Assembly (NCBI GenBank): GCA_002368865.1
Contig: DFDT01000057.1
Span: 1 to 32,263 of the forward strand
DNA: 32,263 bases
Source of the DNA: Lachnospiraceae bacterium UBA3821
Lineage (GTDB): Bacteria > Bacillota > Clostridia > Lachnospirales > Lachnospiraceae
Direction of reading: 5' to 3'
Part shown: positions 16,029 to 23,276 of the stretch, piece by piece
How the letters are laid out: every line of letters begins with the position of its first letter
Numbering within the stretch: the stretch's first letter is position 1
The notes under the pieces: model-generated
The model's database searches: none
What the model saw: only the letters and a program-made list of their open reading frames with translations
What the model was told of the DNA's origin: nothing
Translations under genes and position numbers: made by a program

Positions 16029-17360
16029 ATGAATCAATATTCCAGAGATGATATTGTCAGATTGGTGGAAGAGGAGGATGTGGAATTTATCCGCCTGCAG
16101 TTTACAGATATGTTCGGTAATCTGAAGAATATAGCGATCACTGCGAGCCAGTTGGAGCGGGCGTTGGACAACAAGTGTATGTTTGACGGTTCTGCCATTG
16201 ACGGATTTGTGCGGATCGAGGAGTCGGATATGTATCTGTATCCGGACTATTCGACCTTTGAGATTTTTCCCTGGAGACCGCAGCAGGGGAAAGTGGCCAG
16301 AATGCTCTGCGATGTGTATCGTCCCGGCGGGGAGCCTTTTGAGGGAGATCCCAGATTTATTTTGAAGCGCGCGATCCGGAAAGCGCAGGAGATGGGATAC
16401 ACTTTCAAGGTTGGGCCGGAGTGCGAGTTTTTCCTGTTTAATACGGATGAAAACACCATGCCGACCACCGAAACCAATGAGCAGGCCGGATTTTTTGATA
16501 TCGGACCTCTGGATTTCGGAGAGAATGCGAGACGGGATATGGTCATGACACTGGAGGATATGGATTTTGTGGTGGAGGCATCCCATCATGAGATTTCACC
16601 CGCTCAGCATGAGATTGATTTTCAGTATGATGAGGCATTGCAGACGGCGGATAATATCATGACGTTCCGGCTGGCGGTGCGGACGATCGCAAAGCGGCAC
16701 GGATTACATGCAACGTTTATGCCGAAACCCAAGTCCGGCGTGAACGGTTCCGGCATGCATGTGAACATGTCTCTGCACAAAGGGGATAAAAATGTATTTG
16801 CCGATCCCGCGGATGAGCTGGGTCTGAGCAAGGAAGCCTATTGGTTTATCGGCGGTCTGATGAAGCACATCAAAGGAATGGCTGCGATCACAAACCCGCT
16901 GGTAAACTCTTATAAAAGACTGGTGCCGGGATATGATGCGCCGGTCTATATCGCGTGGAGTGCCACGAACCGCAGCCCTCTGATCCGGATTCCGGCGGTG
17001 AAGGGAGACGGGACACGGATTGAGCTGCGCAGCCCCGATTCTGCAGCGAATCCTTATCTGATGCTGGCAGTCTGCCTGATGGCGGGATTGGATGGCATTC
17101 AGAATCAGATCATGCCGCCTGCGAGAGTGAGCGGCAATCTGTTTGAGATGACGGAGGAAGCGCGGGAACAGGCGGGAATTGAAAAGCTGCCTTCCAGCCT
17201 GATGGAAGCGATCGAAGAATTGGAAAAGGATACTTTTATCTGCGATGTACTGGGTGAGCATTTGTGCAAAAAGTATATCGCTGCCAAACGGGAAGAGTGG
17301 AATCAGTATCGTGCCCAGGTGTCCCAGTGGGAAGTGGATCAATATTTGAACAAATACTAA
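16029..17360 (+). CDS. glnA: Type I glutamine synthetase, alpha subtype
   Basis: Condenses glutamate and ammonium to glutamine with ATP; the main ammonium assimilation enzyme, forming cytoplasmic dodecamers. The 443-residue length matches GSI-alpha enzymes of Firmicutes. Landmarks are MFDGSAIDGF (51-60), Arg62 in FVRIEESD (the position involved in glutamine feedback in Bacillus GS), VGPECEFFLF (128-137), the ATP-site NGSGMHVNMSL and NRSPLIRIP. The Tyr adenylylation site and the extra insert of beta-type enzymes are absent (NLFEMTEEAR instead), so regulation by adenylylation is not expected. The ATG at 16029 follows AAAGGAG at 16014-16020; the open frame upstream runs through the terminator and is not coding. 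An ANTAR regulator follows 36 bases downstream. Confidence 0.95.
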   Translation: MNQYSRDDIVRLVEEEDVEFIRLQFTDMFGNLKNIAITASQLERALDNKCMFDGSAIDGFVRIEESDMYLYPDYSTFEIFPWRPQQGKVARMLCDVYRPGGEPFEGDPRFILKRAIRKAQEMGYTFKVGPECEFFLFNTDENTMPTTETNEQAGFFDIGPLDFGENARRDMVMTLEDMDFVVEASHHEISPAQHEIDFQYDEALQTADNIMTFRLAVRTIAKRHGLHATFMPKPKSGVNGSGMHVNMSLHKGDKNVFADPADELGLSKEAYWFIGGLMKHIKGMAAITNPLVNSYKRLVPGYDAPVYIAWSATNRSPLIRIPAVKGDGTRIELRSPDSAANPYLMLAVCLMAGLDGIQNQIMPPARVSGNLFEMTEEAREQAGIEKLPSSLMEAIEELEKDTFICDVLGEHLCKKYIAAKREEWNQYRAQVSQWEVDQYLNKY

Positions 17361-17396
17361 ATCTTCTTGTAAAATTCTGCGAGAGGAGGTGGGCAT

Positions 17397-17945
17397 TTGA
17401 CAAATATTATTGTGGCGCTGCCAAAGCTGGACAATGCCAAGAGCATCAAGAATATTCTGGTGCGGAGCGGCATTCAGGTCACAGGTATCTGCACAACGGG
17501 CGCACAGGCGTTGAGTCAGGCGGACAGTATGCATGACGGAATCCTGATCTGCAATTACAAGCTGGCTGATATGATGTATGACCGTTTGCATGAATGCCTG
17601 CCGGCAGGATTTGAAATGTTGCTCATGGCGCCTCAGGCAGTGATCAATGAATGTTATGGAAACGATATTGTATGCCTCTCTATGCCGCTACAGGTAAATG
17701 ACCTCATCAATACGGTCAACATGATGGCAGACAATATCGAGAGAAGGCGCAGGAAAAAACGCCTGCAGCCGAAAGTGAGGACTGCGGAGGAAGAAGCGGT
17801 ACTCACGGATGCAAAGACGCTTTTGATGGAGCGGAACCATATGACGGAACAGGAGGCCCACCGGTATCTGCAGAAATGCAGCATGGACAGCGGGACCAAT
17901 ATGGTGGAAGCGGCGGAAATGGTACTGACAATGATGAAGGAGTAA
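17397..17945 (+). CDS. ANTAR-domain RNA-binding antiterminator with pseudo-receiver
   Basis: A 182-residue regulator. Residues 1-110 look like a response-regulator receiver fold that has lost its phosphorylation chemistry: the end of strand 3 reads ILICNYKL with Asn53 where the phospho-Asp belongs, and strand 1 (IIVALPK) lacks the acidic pair. A basic helix or coiled coil (about 105-130, IERRRRKKRLQPK) leads to an ANTAR domain at about 130-180 (LTDAKTLLMERNHMTEQEAHRYL...CSMDSGTNMVEAAEMVL). ANTAR domains bind hexaloop hairpins in leader RNAs and prevent terminator formation. The TTG start is backed by AGGAGGTG five bases upstream. A likely target is the glnA leader at 15966-16010. The input signal cannot be aspartate phosphorylation by the usual route; glutamine state is a guess. 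Confidence 0.85.
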   Translation: MTNIIVALPKLDNAKSIKNILVRSGIQVTGICTTGAQALSQADSMHDGILICNYKLADMMYDRLHECLPAGFEMLLMAPQAVINECYGNDIVCLSMPLQVNDLINTVNMMADNIERRRRKKRLQPKVRTAEEEAVLTDAKTLLMERNHMTEQEAHRYLQKCSMDSGTNMVEAAEMVLTMMKE

Positions 17946-17949
17946 AAAA

Positions 17950-18807
17950 ATGAAATTTACCAAGATGCAGGGATGCGGCAATGATTATGTGTATGTGAAC
18001 GGTTTTGAGGAGAAGCTTTCCCAGGAGCAGAAGCCTGAGATCGTAAAACGCCTCAGCGACAGACATTTGGGGATTGGCGGCGATGGGGTGATCTTCATCA
18101 ATCCTGCCGAGGAAGCGGATTTTGAGATGGAGATGTACAATGCGGACGGCAGCCGCTCGGAGATGTGCGGGAACGGAATCCGTTGTGTGGCGAAATATGT
18201 GTACGACAAAGGACTGACGGATCAGGACAGGATCACCATTGTCAGCGCGGGAAAGATCAAATACCTGGAGCTCACGGTGGAAGGTAAGACGAAAGACATC
18301 AGAGGCGCAGTGACGAAAGTGCGCGTCAATATGGGCAGCCCCATTCTGGTGCCGGAGGAGATTCCGGTGCAGGCAGCAGGAGAGCAGGCGGTGGACGAGC
18401 CGATCCTCGTATGCGGTCAGGAATACCGCATGACCTGTGTGTCCATGGGAAATCCCCATGCGGTGGTGTTTATGAAAGATGTGGCACATCTGGAGATTGA
18501 GAAGGTGGGTCCCTATTTTGAAAATCATGAGAGGTTTCCCAGACGGACGAACACAGAGTTTGTGGAGGTGCTTGACAGACAGCATGTGTTCATGCGGGTG
18601 TGGGAGCGAGGGACCGGAGAGACGCTGGCCTGTGGGACCGGGTGCTGTGCCACAGCGGTGGCCTGTGTACTGAATGGGTTGACGGATGATGAGATCACGG
18701 TGAAGGTTCTGGGCGGTGAACTGCAGATCAAGTGGGACAGAGAGCAGAATGTGGTGTTTATGACGGGACCTGCGGAGATTGTGTTTGAAGGGGAGGTTGA
18801 GCTGTAA
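17950..18807 (+). CDS. dapF: Diaminopimelate epimerase
   Basis: Interconverts LL- and meso-diaminopimelate, supplying meso-DAP for peptidoglycan and lysine. The 285-residue protein starts [16 protein letters not shown], with both catalytic cysteines in place: Cys73 in EMCGNGIRC and Cys228 in [19 protein letters not shown] and the Arg-rich RRTNTEFV substrate segment are also as expected. AAGGAG at 17937-17942 overlaps the ANTAR gene stop, only four bases before the start of dapF, so dapF is in the glnA operon. Its stop is one base before the preferred start of dapL. Confidence 0.95.
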   Translation: MKFTKMQGCGNDYVYVNGFEEKLSQEQKPEIVKRLSDRHLGIGGDGVIFINPAEEADFEMEMYNADGSRSEMCGNGIRCVAKYVYDKGLTDQDRITIVSAGKIKYLELTVEGKTKDIRGAVTKVRVNMGSPILVPEEIPVQAAGEQAVDEPILVCGQEYRMTCVSMGNPHAVVFMKDVAHLEIEKVGPYFENHERFPRRTNTEFVEVLDRQHVFMRVWERGTGETLACGTGCCATAVACVLNGLTDDEITVKVLGGELQIKWDREQNVVFMTGPAEIVFEGEVEL

Positions 18808-18808
18808 G

Positions 18809-20035
18809 ATGTTTCGGTTAAATGAGAATTATTTAAAGCTGCCGGGAAGTTATCTGTTTTCTACAATCGGGAAGAAAGTGAATGCCTATGCGGCAGCCCA
18901 TCCGGAAAAGAAGATCATCCGGCTGGGAATCGGTGATGTAACGCAGCCGTTGGCGCCTGCGATCATTGAGGCGATGCACAAGGCCGTGGATGAGATGGGA
19001 AAAGCGGAAACTTTCCATGGGTATGCGCCGGATCTGGGGTATGAGTTTCTGCGGAATGCCATTGCGGAAAATGATTATAAATCCAGGGGCTGTGAGGTTG
19101 CAGCGGACGAGATCTTTATCTCCGACGGAGCAAAATGTGATTCCGGAAATATCCAGGAGATCTTCAGCAGGGACAATAAAATTGCGGTCTGCGATCCCGT
19201 GTATCCGGTGTATGTGGATTCCAATGTGATGGCGGGCAGGACAGGAACCTATGACAAAGAAACGGAGACCTGGTCGGATGTGATCTATATGCCTTGCGTG
19301 GCAGAGAATGGATTTGCACCGGAACTGCCGAAGCAAACGCCGGATCTGATCTATCTGTGTTTTCCGAACAACCCGACCGGAGCAACGATCACGAAAGCCC
19401 AGCTGCAGGAGTGGGTGGACTATGCCAACAAAGTCGGTGCGGTGATCATCTATGACGCCGCCTATGAGGCATATATTGCGGAGGAGGATGTGCCCCACAG
19501 TATCTATGAGTGTGAGGGGGCGAGAACCTGCGCTATCGAACTGCGGTCTTTCTCTAAGAATGCCGGGTTTACCGGTGTGCGCCTGGGCTTTACGGTGGTG
19601 CCCAAGGATCTGAAGTGTGGAGACGTGGCACTGCACTCGCTGTGGGCGAGACGGCATGGCACGAAATACAACGGCGCGCCTTATATTGTACAGCGCGCGG
19701 GGGAAGCGGTTTATTCCGAGGCGGGTAAGGCACAGCTGAAGGAGCAGGTTGCTTATTACATGAAAAATGCCCATTATATCCTGAATGGGCTGCGGGATGC
19801 CGGATTTACGGTTTCGGGCGGCGTAAATGCGCCTTATATCTGGCTGAAAGCGCCGAACGGTATGACCAGCTGGGAATTTTTTGACTATCTGTTGGAAAAA
19901 GTGAATGTGGTAGGAACGCCGGGAGCCGGTTTCGGTCCCAGCGGGGAAACCTACTTCCGCCTGACTGCGTTTGGAAGCTATGAAAACACTGTGGAAGCGG
20001 TAGACAGAATTAAGGCACAGGTGGAAATTTTTTAA
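18809..20035 (+). CDS. dapL: LL-diaminopimelate aminotransferase
   Basis: A fold-type I PLP aminotransferase of 408 residues that makes LL-diaminopimelate directly from tetrahydrodipicolinate and glutamate, a shortcut that bypasses succinylated or acetylated intermediates. Landmarks: [63 protein letters not shown] and the PLP lysine Lys250 in [14 protein letters not shown]. The opening and the GDVTQPL motif distinguish DapL from other aminotransferases. The ATG at 18809 immediately follows the dapF stop with GGGAGG at 18791-18796 as ribosome site; an upstream start at 18779 would overlap dapF. DapL followed by DapF gives meso-DAP in two steps, so the pair is a functional unit. A terminator lies about 48 bases downstream. 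Confidence 0.94.
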   Translation: MFRLNENYLKLPGSYLFSTIGKKVNAYAAAHPEKKIIRLGIGDVTQPLAPAIIEAMHKAVDEMGKAETFHGYAPDLGYEFLRNAIAENDYKSRGCEVAADEIFISDGAKCDSGNIQEIFSRDNKIAVCDPVYPVYVDSNVMAGRTGTYDKETETWSDVIYMPCVAENGFAPELPKQTPDLIYLCFPNNPTGATITKAQLQEWVDYANKVGAVIIYDAAYEAYIAEEDVPHSIYECEGARTCAIELRSFSKNAGFTGVRLGFTVVPKDLKCGDVALHSLWARRHGTKYNGAPYIVQRAGEAVYSEAGKAQLKEQVAYYMKNAHYILNGLRDAGFTVSGGVNAPYIWLKAPNGMTSWEFFDYLLEKVNVVGTPGAGFGPSGETYFRLTAFGSYENTVEAVDRIKAQVEIF

Positions 20036-20055
20036 CAAATAAAATGATCATGAGA

Positions 20056-20913
20056 TTATGAAGCGTCATGATGCATGTTGTGGGGGCTGTCCTTGTGGGC
20101 AGCCTCTTTTTGTGTGGACGGAGTAATGGTGGACAAAAACTTGATCCGCTTTGCCGTATAGATTTCAATCTGTTTCCAGAGGGAGTGCAGCTGTTTCTTG
20201 TGGGTGCACAGTTTCTCTGTGCAGTTTTGGCAGCGAAGATAATTGTTGGTATTCTCGGAAAAACGCTCCGGGTGCCTGTAAAAGGTGACTTCCCATCTGA
20301 TCAGCAGAGCCACAGACAAGAGGAGCAGGCTCCAGGAATAGTTTCTGGGGATAAAAAAGAGCGGTGTAAACATCATGGCATAATCCCAGTTGTAGATCCG
20401 ACAGGTGCTGCAGCATTTATTTTTCAGGAACCATGACTGGAACGGGCAGAAAAACAGAATGCAGATCATGTCGCAGACCGAGTAAGCGCTGGCTAACAGG
20501 ATCATAATCCCGTCGTCCAAAAAGCCTGCCATATGCAGGGCACCGAAGAGAGCGTTGAAACAGATCCAGATCAAAGCCACCAACATCACGGCGTTGTTGT
20601 CATGGATCACAATGTCAGTGTTGCCGGATTTGATGTAGTTGCGGGCAAATTGTTTTTGACAGCCGGGGCTCTCAAGGCGCGAGGGGAAAAAGCGAAGGAT
20701 CATTTCAAACACAAACACGGTCCACACCACTACCCATACTAAAGGGCGTTCTTCCATACGCTCAATGATCTCTATGCCATAGTGCAGGCGGTAGGCAATA
20801 TAATCCACCAGCAGCCACAAGAATAATGCGGAGCGGTAAACCAGCCGCACATAATGCAGGGTGCTTACGGGAGTCAATTTTATTTTCCTTGATCCGAAAT
20901 TCTTCGTGCTCAT
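20056..20913 (-). CDS. Unknown polytopic membrane protein with Cys clusters
   Basis: I do not recognise a named family. The 285-residue product starts at the ATG at 20913 (minus strand) with GAGGT upstream; the longer frame from 21024 begins upstream of the predicted promoter (20944-20972) and is rejected. There are about six hydrophobic segments between residues 20 and 220. Two cysteine clusters stand out: CPFQSWFLKNKCCSTC between membrane segments, and LRCQNCTEKLC just after the last one, followed by a basic, His/Lys-rich C-terminal tail. The arrangement suggests metal- or redox-active cytoplasmic loops, but no function is proposed. The last codons contain the terminator of the opposite-strand operon. 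Confidence 0.65.
   Translation of the reverse strand: MSTKNFGSRKIKLTPVSTLHYVRLVYRSALFLWLLVDYIAYRLHYGIEIIERMEERPLVWVVVWTVFVFEMILRFFPSRLESPGCQKQFARNYIKSGNTDIVIHDNNAVMLVALIWICFNALFGALHMAGFLDDGIMILLASAYSVCDMICILFFCPFQSWFLKNKCCSTCRIYNWDYAMMFTPLFFIPRNYSWSLLLLSVALLIRWEVTFYRHPERFSENTNNYLRCQNCTEKLCTHKKQLHSLWKQIEIYTAKRIKFLSTITPSTQKEAAHKDSPHNMHHDAS
20083..20111 (+). terminator. Intrinsic terminator of the glnA-dapL operon
   Basis: GGGGCTGTCC (20083-20092) pairs with GGGCAGCCTC (20097-20106) over 10 bp with two G-U pairs around the tetraloop TTGT, followed by five T. It is 48 bases after the dapL stop and lies inside the 3' coding part of the convergent gene, where the same bases encode KEAAHKDSP. Confidence 0.85.
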
Positions 20914-20943
20914 GCCTTTTACCTCAGAAAGTCGTTTGTATTC

Positions 20944-20972
20944 ACTATAATCAATTTTGGAAGAGGTGTCAA
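20944..20972 (-). promoter_or_regulatory. Sigma-A promoter of the Cys-rich membrane protein gene
   Basis: On the minus strand a perfect TTGACA (plus-strand 20967-20972) is followed after 17 bases by TATAGT (plus-strand 20944-20949). Transcription would begin near 20937, leaving a leader of about 24 bases to the start at 20913. This supports the shorter start. Confidence 0.75.
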
Positions 20973-20982
20973 GAAATCGGGT

Positions 20983-21010
20983 TTCACTTGTGTTACAAAT
21001 GTGATAAAAT
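20983..21010 (+). promoter_or_regulatory. Possible extended -10 promoter for the zinc-ribbon gene
   Basis: TAAAAT at 21005-21010 has TG one base upstream (21002-21003), and TTCACT at 20983-20988 sits 16 bases before it. It reads toward the gene at 21086 and is divergent from the promoter at 20944-20972. The predicted start of transcription falls inside the inverted repeat at 21008-21031. Confidence 0.4.
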
Positions 21011-21050
21011 AAACTCGCAAGCAAGTTTATTCAAAATTGCTTCGCAATTT
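21008..21050. repeat. Two adjacent inverted repeats between divergent genes
   Basis: The first is AATAAACT (21008-21015) with AGTTTATT (21024-21031), 8 bp and an 8-base spacer. The second, two bases later, is AAATTGC (21034-21040) with GCAATTT (21044-21050), 7 bp and a 3-base loop. They lie at and just after the predicted start of transcription for the gene at 21086. No T-tract follows, so an operator or an RNA leader structure is more likely than a terminator. Confidence 0.5.
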
Positions 21051-21085
21051 CAGATTCGCAGAGCGTGCAGGAAAGGTGAAAATTT

Positions 21086-22000
21086 ATGAAAGTCAAATGC
21101 AAATATTGTGACTCGCTCATAGACGATACCTATACCAATTGTCCCAACTGCGGGGCGGCGTTGGATACGGTCCAGCGTTTCGCCAATAAGCAGCCGCAGA
21201 CCATAGAGGAACTGCAGAAGTGGTATATGGCAATGAAACTGCCGCCGGCGGAGGTGACACGCTTCTTTATTGGCAAGGACATCAAGGAACCGCGTGCTTT
21301 CGGGATTTACAAAGATACGGACGGTGATTTTGTCGTCTATAAAAATAAGTCGGACGGCAGCAGGGCTGTGCGCTACCACGGCTCCGACGAGACCTATGCG
21401 GTCAACGAGATCTATCAGCGGCTGAAAGAGGAAATCGTCAATCAAAAATCCCATAACGCCGATCGGAGAATGCAGCAAGCGAGAGAATCCGAAAGAGTGT
21501 ATCAGAGCAGGCAGACGAAGACAAGGAAAAAACGCAGGCGTTCCGGCCCGTTCACAATTGTCTTTGTGATCGTCATGGTGAATATGGTTTCTTCCGTGCT
21601 CATTGCTGCGTTCAGCAGCTCCTACAGAAACACCGCGTCAGTGCCGAAACCGGCAGCGGGCTATTACAGCTATGACGGAGCGGACTACTATTATCAGGGA
21701 AATGACTGGTACTATTATGATGAAGTCGGCGATGACTGGGGACATACCGTAGAGGAAAAGATCCCGGAGGCAGTTGCGAACGATATTGAGGGACAGTACC
21801 GCATTGACAGCGAAGGACACGAGGGGCTTCCCTTTGAGGATACTTTCTGGTATCACGAGCCTTCCACAAGTACTTACAATGATTATGACAGCGACTACGA
21901 CAGTTACGACAATGACAGCTATGACTGGGATGATGATTACGGGTGGGATTCCAATGACTCCTGGGACTCCTATGACTCGGACTGGGATTCGGATTGGTGA
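21086..22000 (+). CDS. Zinc-ribbon membrane protein with acidic repeat tail
   Basis: A 304-residue protein of unknown function. Residues 4-25 form a zinc ribbon (CKYC, then CPNCG). A cytoplasmic region of about 110 residues follows, with a basic stretch (QTKTRKKRRRSG) before one membrane helix (about 154-175). The outside part is acidic and aromatic, with YYSYDGADYYYQG and ending in about 40 residues made almost entirely of Asp, Ser, Tyr, Trp, Gly and Asn (for example DSDYDSYDNDSYDW, DSWDSYDSDWDSDW). The orientation is inferred from the positive charges before the helix. It has AGGAAAGG upstream of the ATG. The protein could sense or bind metal or envelope components, but nothing visible decides this. 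Confidence 0.7.
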   Translation: MKVKCKYCDSLIDDTYTNCPNCGAALDTVQRFANKQPQTIEELQKWYMAMKLPPAEVTRFFIGKDIKEPRAFGIYKDTDGDFVVYKNKSDGSRAVRYHGSDETYAVNEIYQRLKEEIVNQKSHNADRRMQQARESERVYQSRQTKTRKKRRRSGPFTIVFVIVMVNMVSSVLIAAFSSSYRNTASVPKPAAGYYSYDGADYYYQGNDWYYYDEVGDDWGHTVEEKIPEAVANDIEGQYRIDSEGHEGLPFEDTFWYHEPSTSTYNDYDSDYDSYDNDSYDWDDDYGWDSNDSWDSYDSDWDSDW

Positions 22001-22047
22001 TGATGAGAGATATGGATAACAAAATAGCTGCCCATTAAAATCAAATA

Positions 22048-22076
22048 TTGACTGCCGATAAATATTGTATTACAAT
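22048..22076 (+). promoter_or_regulatory. Promoter of the PD-(D/E)XK nuclease-like gene
   Basis: TTGACT at 22048-22053 and TACAAT at 22071-22076 are 17 bases apart. Transcription from about 22083 would give an untranslated leader of about 150 bases before the gene at 22236. Confidence 0.7.
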
Positions 22077-22104
22077 AATCACATCGTAATTCAATGTGCA
22101 TATC

Positions 22105-22226
22105 TGGCGTATCGCCATATTTCACTGTGAATGGATAATTAGATAAACTGAACAGATATGGCAGATAACAGTTGTCAGATAGTCCATTTTTAACACTCTT
22201 TTCTGTCGTATCGAAGAAAACAGAAA
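22105..22226 (+). other. Structured untranslated leader of the nuclease-like gene
   Basis: This region codes for nothing I can support. It holds a 5-bp hairpin TGGCG/CGCCA with loop TAT at 22105-22117 and a 7-bp inverted repeat TTTCTGT/ACAGAAA at 22200-22226. The 3' arm of the second directly abuts the ribosome site GGAG at 22227-22230, so folding could affect translation. No known riboswitch motif was recognised. Confidence 0.3.
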
Positions 22227-22235
22227 GGAGTATGA

Positions 22236-23258
22236 ATGAAACAGACTACTTATTTGAGTAAAAGCCTTGACGCATATGGTGACAGGGCGGAATTGGATGC
22301 GGAAGCCAAGAAAATTACAGCGGATAAAGGAGTTTTAGCGAGAATTTTACAGAGTAATGTGGCTGAGTTAAGCGGGTATGAATTGCAGGAGGTCGAAACC
22401 TTTATTGAAGGGATAGAAGTCTCAAAGGTGCCGTTGGTATCTGAAACCAAAACAAAGAGCAGACCGGAAGCAATCGTGGGCATGAATACGGAGGACTCTG
22501 TGCCAGGAGAAGGCAAGATTACATTTGATGTGCGTTTTTACATATGTATACCGGAGAAGGAGCATATCAAAATTTTGCTGAATGTAGAGATACAGAACGA
22601 TTTTTACCCGGGTTATGATCTGGTTCCCAGAGGTGTTTTTTATTGTTGCCGCATGATATCTGCGCAGATGGATACGGAATTTACCGGAGAGGATTATGAT
22701 GGTATCAAGAAGGTGTATTCTATTTGGCTGTGTCTGAATGCGCCTCAAATAGAGGCGGATACTGTTACAAGTTATAGTATTATGCCGAAGAATATTGTGG
22801 GTGCAACCGATTTAGGACGACACAGATATGATCTTCTGAATGTGACATTGATCGGACTCAATGAGAACAGCTATCAAAAGAAAGTGACAGATCTGCATGG
22901 ATATCTTGGAACTATTTTTTCGCAAAAACTTTCATACGGTGAAAAAATCAGAATATTAGAGCAGGATTATGGCGTTAAGCCGACCAAAGAAGTGATGGAG
23001 GGATTACAGAAAATGAAAGGTTTGGCAGATTGGTATGAGGCACGAGGGATAGAGCAAGGGATAGAGCAAGGGATAGAGCAAGGGATAGAGCGTACGACCA
23101 AAGACTTGCTGATCCGGTTGTTAGAGCGGCGAGGACAAGTTCCAGAGGATTTACAGCATAAAATAGATGCACAAAATGATGTTGTAATCCTGAGGAGTTG
23201 GTTCCAGATTGGTTTGGAAGTAACCAGCATGCAGGAGTTTTTGGAGAAAATATCATAA
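22236..23258 (+). CDS. Rpn/PD-(D/E)XK nuclease family transposase-like protein
   Basis: A 340-residue protein of the large Rpn-type PD-(D/E)XK family common in Lachnospiraceae and often annotated as a transposase. The nuclease core shows Asp98 in ITFDVRF and the Glu-x-Gln pair Glu118/Gln120 in LLNVEIQND, then an Arg and Tyr-containing helix (VPRGVFYCCRMIS). Near the C-terminus a repeated EQGI motif (about residues 271-286) is encoded by a 12-bp tandem repeat. Related Rpn proteins promote recombination or limit foreign DNA; which applies here is not visible. No terminal inverted repeats or target duplications were seen, so there is no evidence that it is a mobile element by itself. The ribosome site is AAAGGAG at 22224-22230. 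Confidence 0.75.
   Translation: MKQTTYLSKSLDAYGDRAELDAEAKKITADKGVLARILQSNVAELSGYELQEVETFIEGIEVSKVPLVSETKTKSRPEAIVGMNTEDSVPGEGKITFDVRFYICIPEKEHIKILLNVEIQNDFYPGYDLVPRGVFYCCRMISAQMDTEFTGEDYDGIKKVYSIWLCLNAPQIEADTVTSYSIMPKNIVGATDLGRHRYDLLNVTLIGLNENSYQKKVTDLHGYLGTIFSQKLSYGEKIRILEQDYGVKPTKEVMEGLQKMKGLADWYEARGIEQGIEQGIEQGIERTTKDLLIRLLERRGQVPEDLQHKIDAQNDVVILRSWFQIGLEVTSMQEFLEKIS
23046..23093 (+). repeat. Four copies of a 12-bp in-frame tandem repeat
   Basis: GGGATAGAGCAA occurs three times perfectly from 23046 to 23081, then once more with the last two bases changed (23082-23093). It encodes repeated Gly-Ile-Glu-Gln. Copy number changes would add or remove four residues without a frameshift. Confidence 0.9.
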
Positions 23259-23276
23259 AGAAGGATGTACAAATTT

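Noticed and set aside
18833..20038. A 401-codon open frame on the minus strand
   Set aside because: It mirrors dapL, whose motifs and PLP lysine are intact on the other strand. No promoter or ribosome site was seen.
23046..23093. CRISPR-like repeat array
   Set aside because: The 12-bp units are directly adjacent without spacers and are in frame within a coding sequence.
22236..23258. Insertion sequence around the transposase-like gene
   Set aside because: No terminal inverted repeats or target-site duplication were seen on the flanks, and the family contains many non-mobile nucleases.
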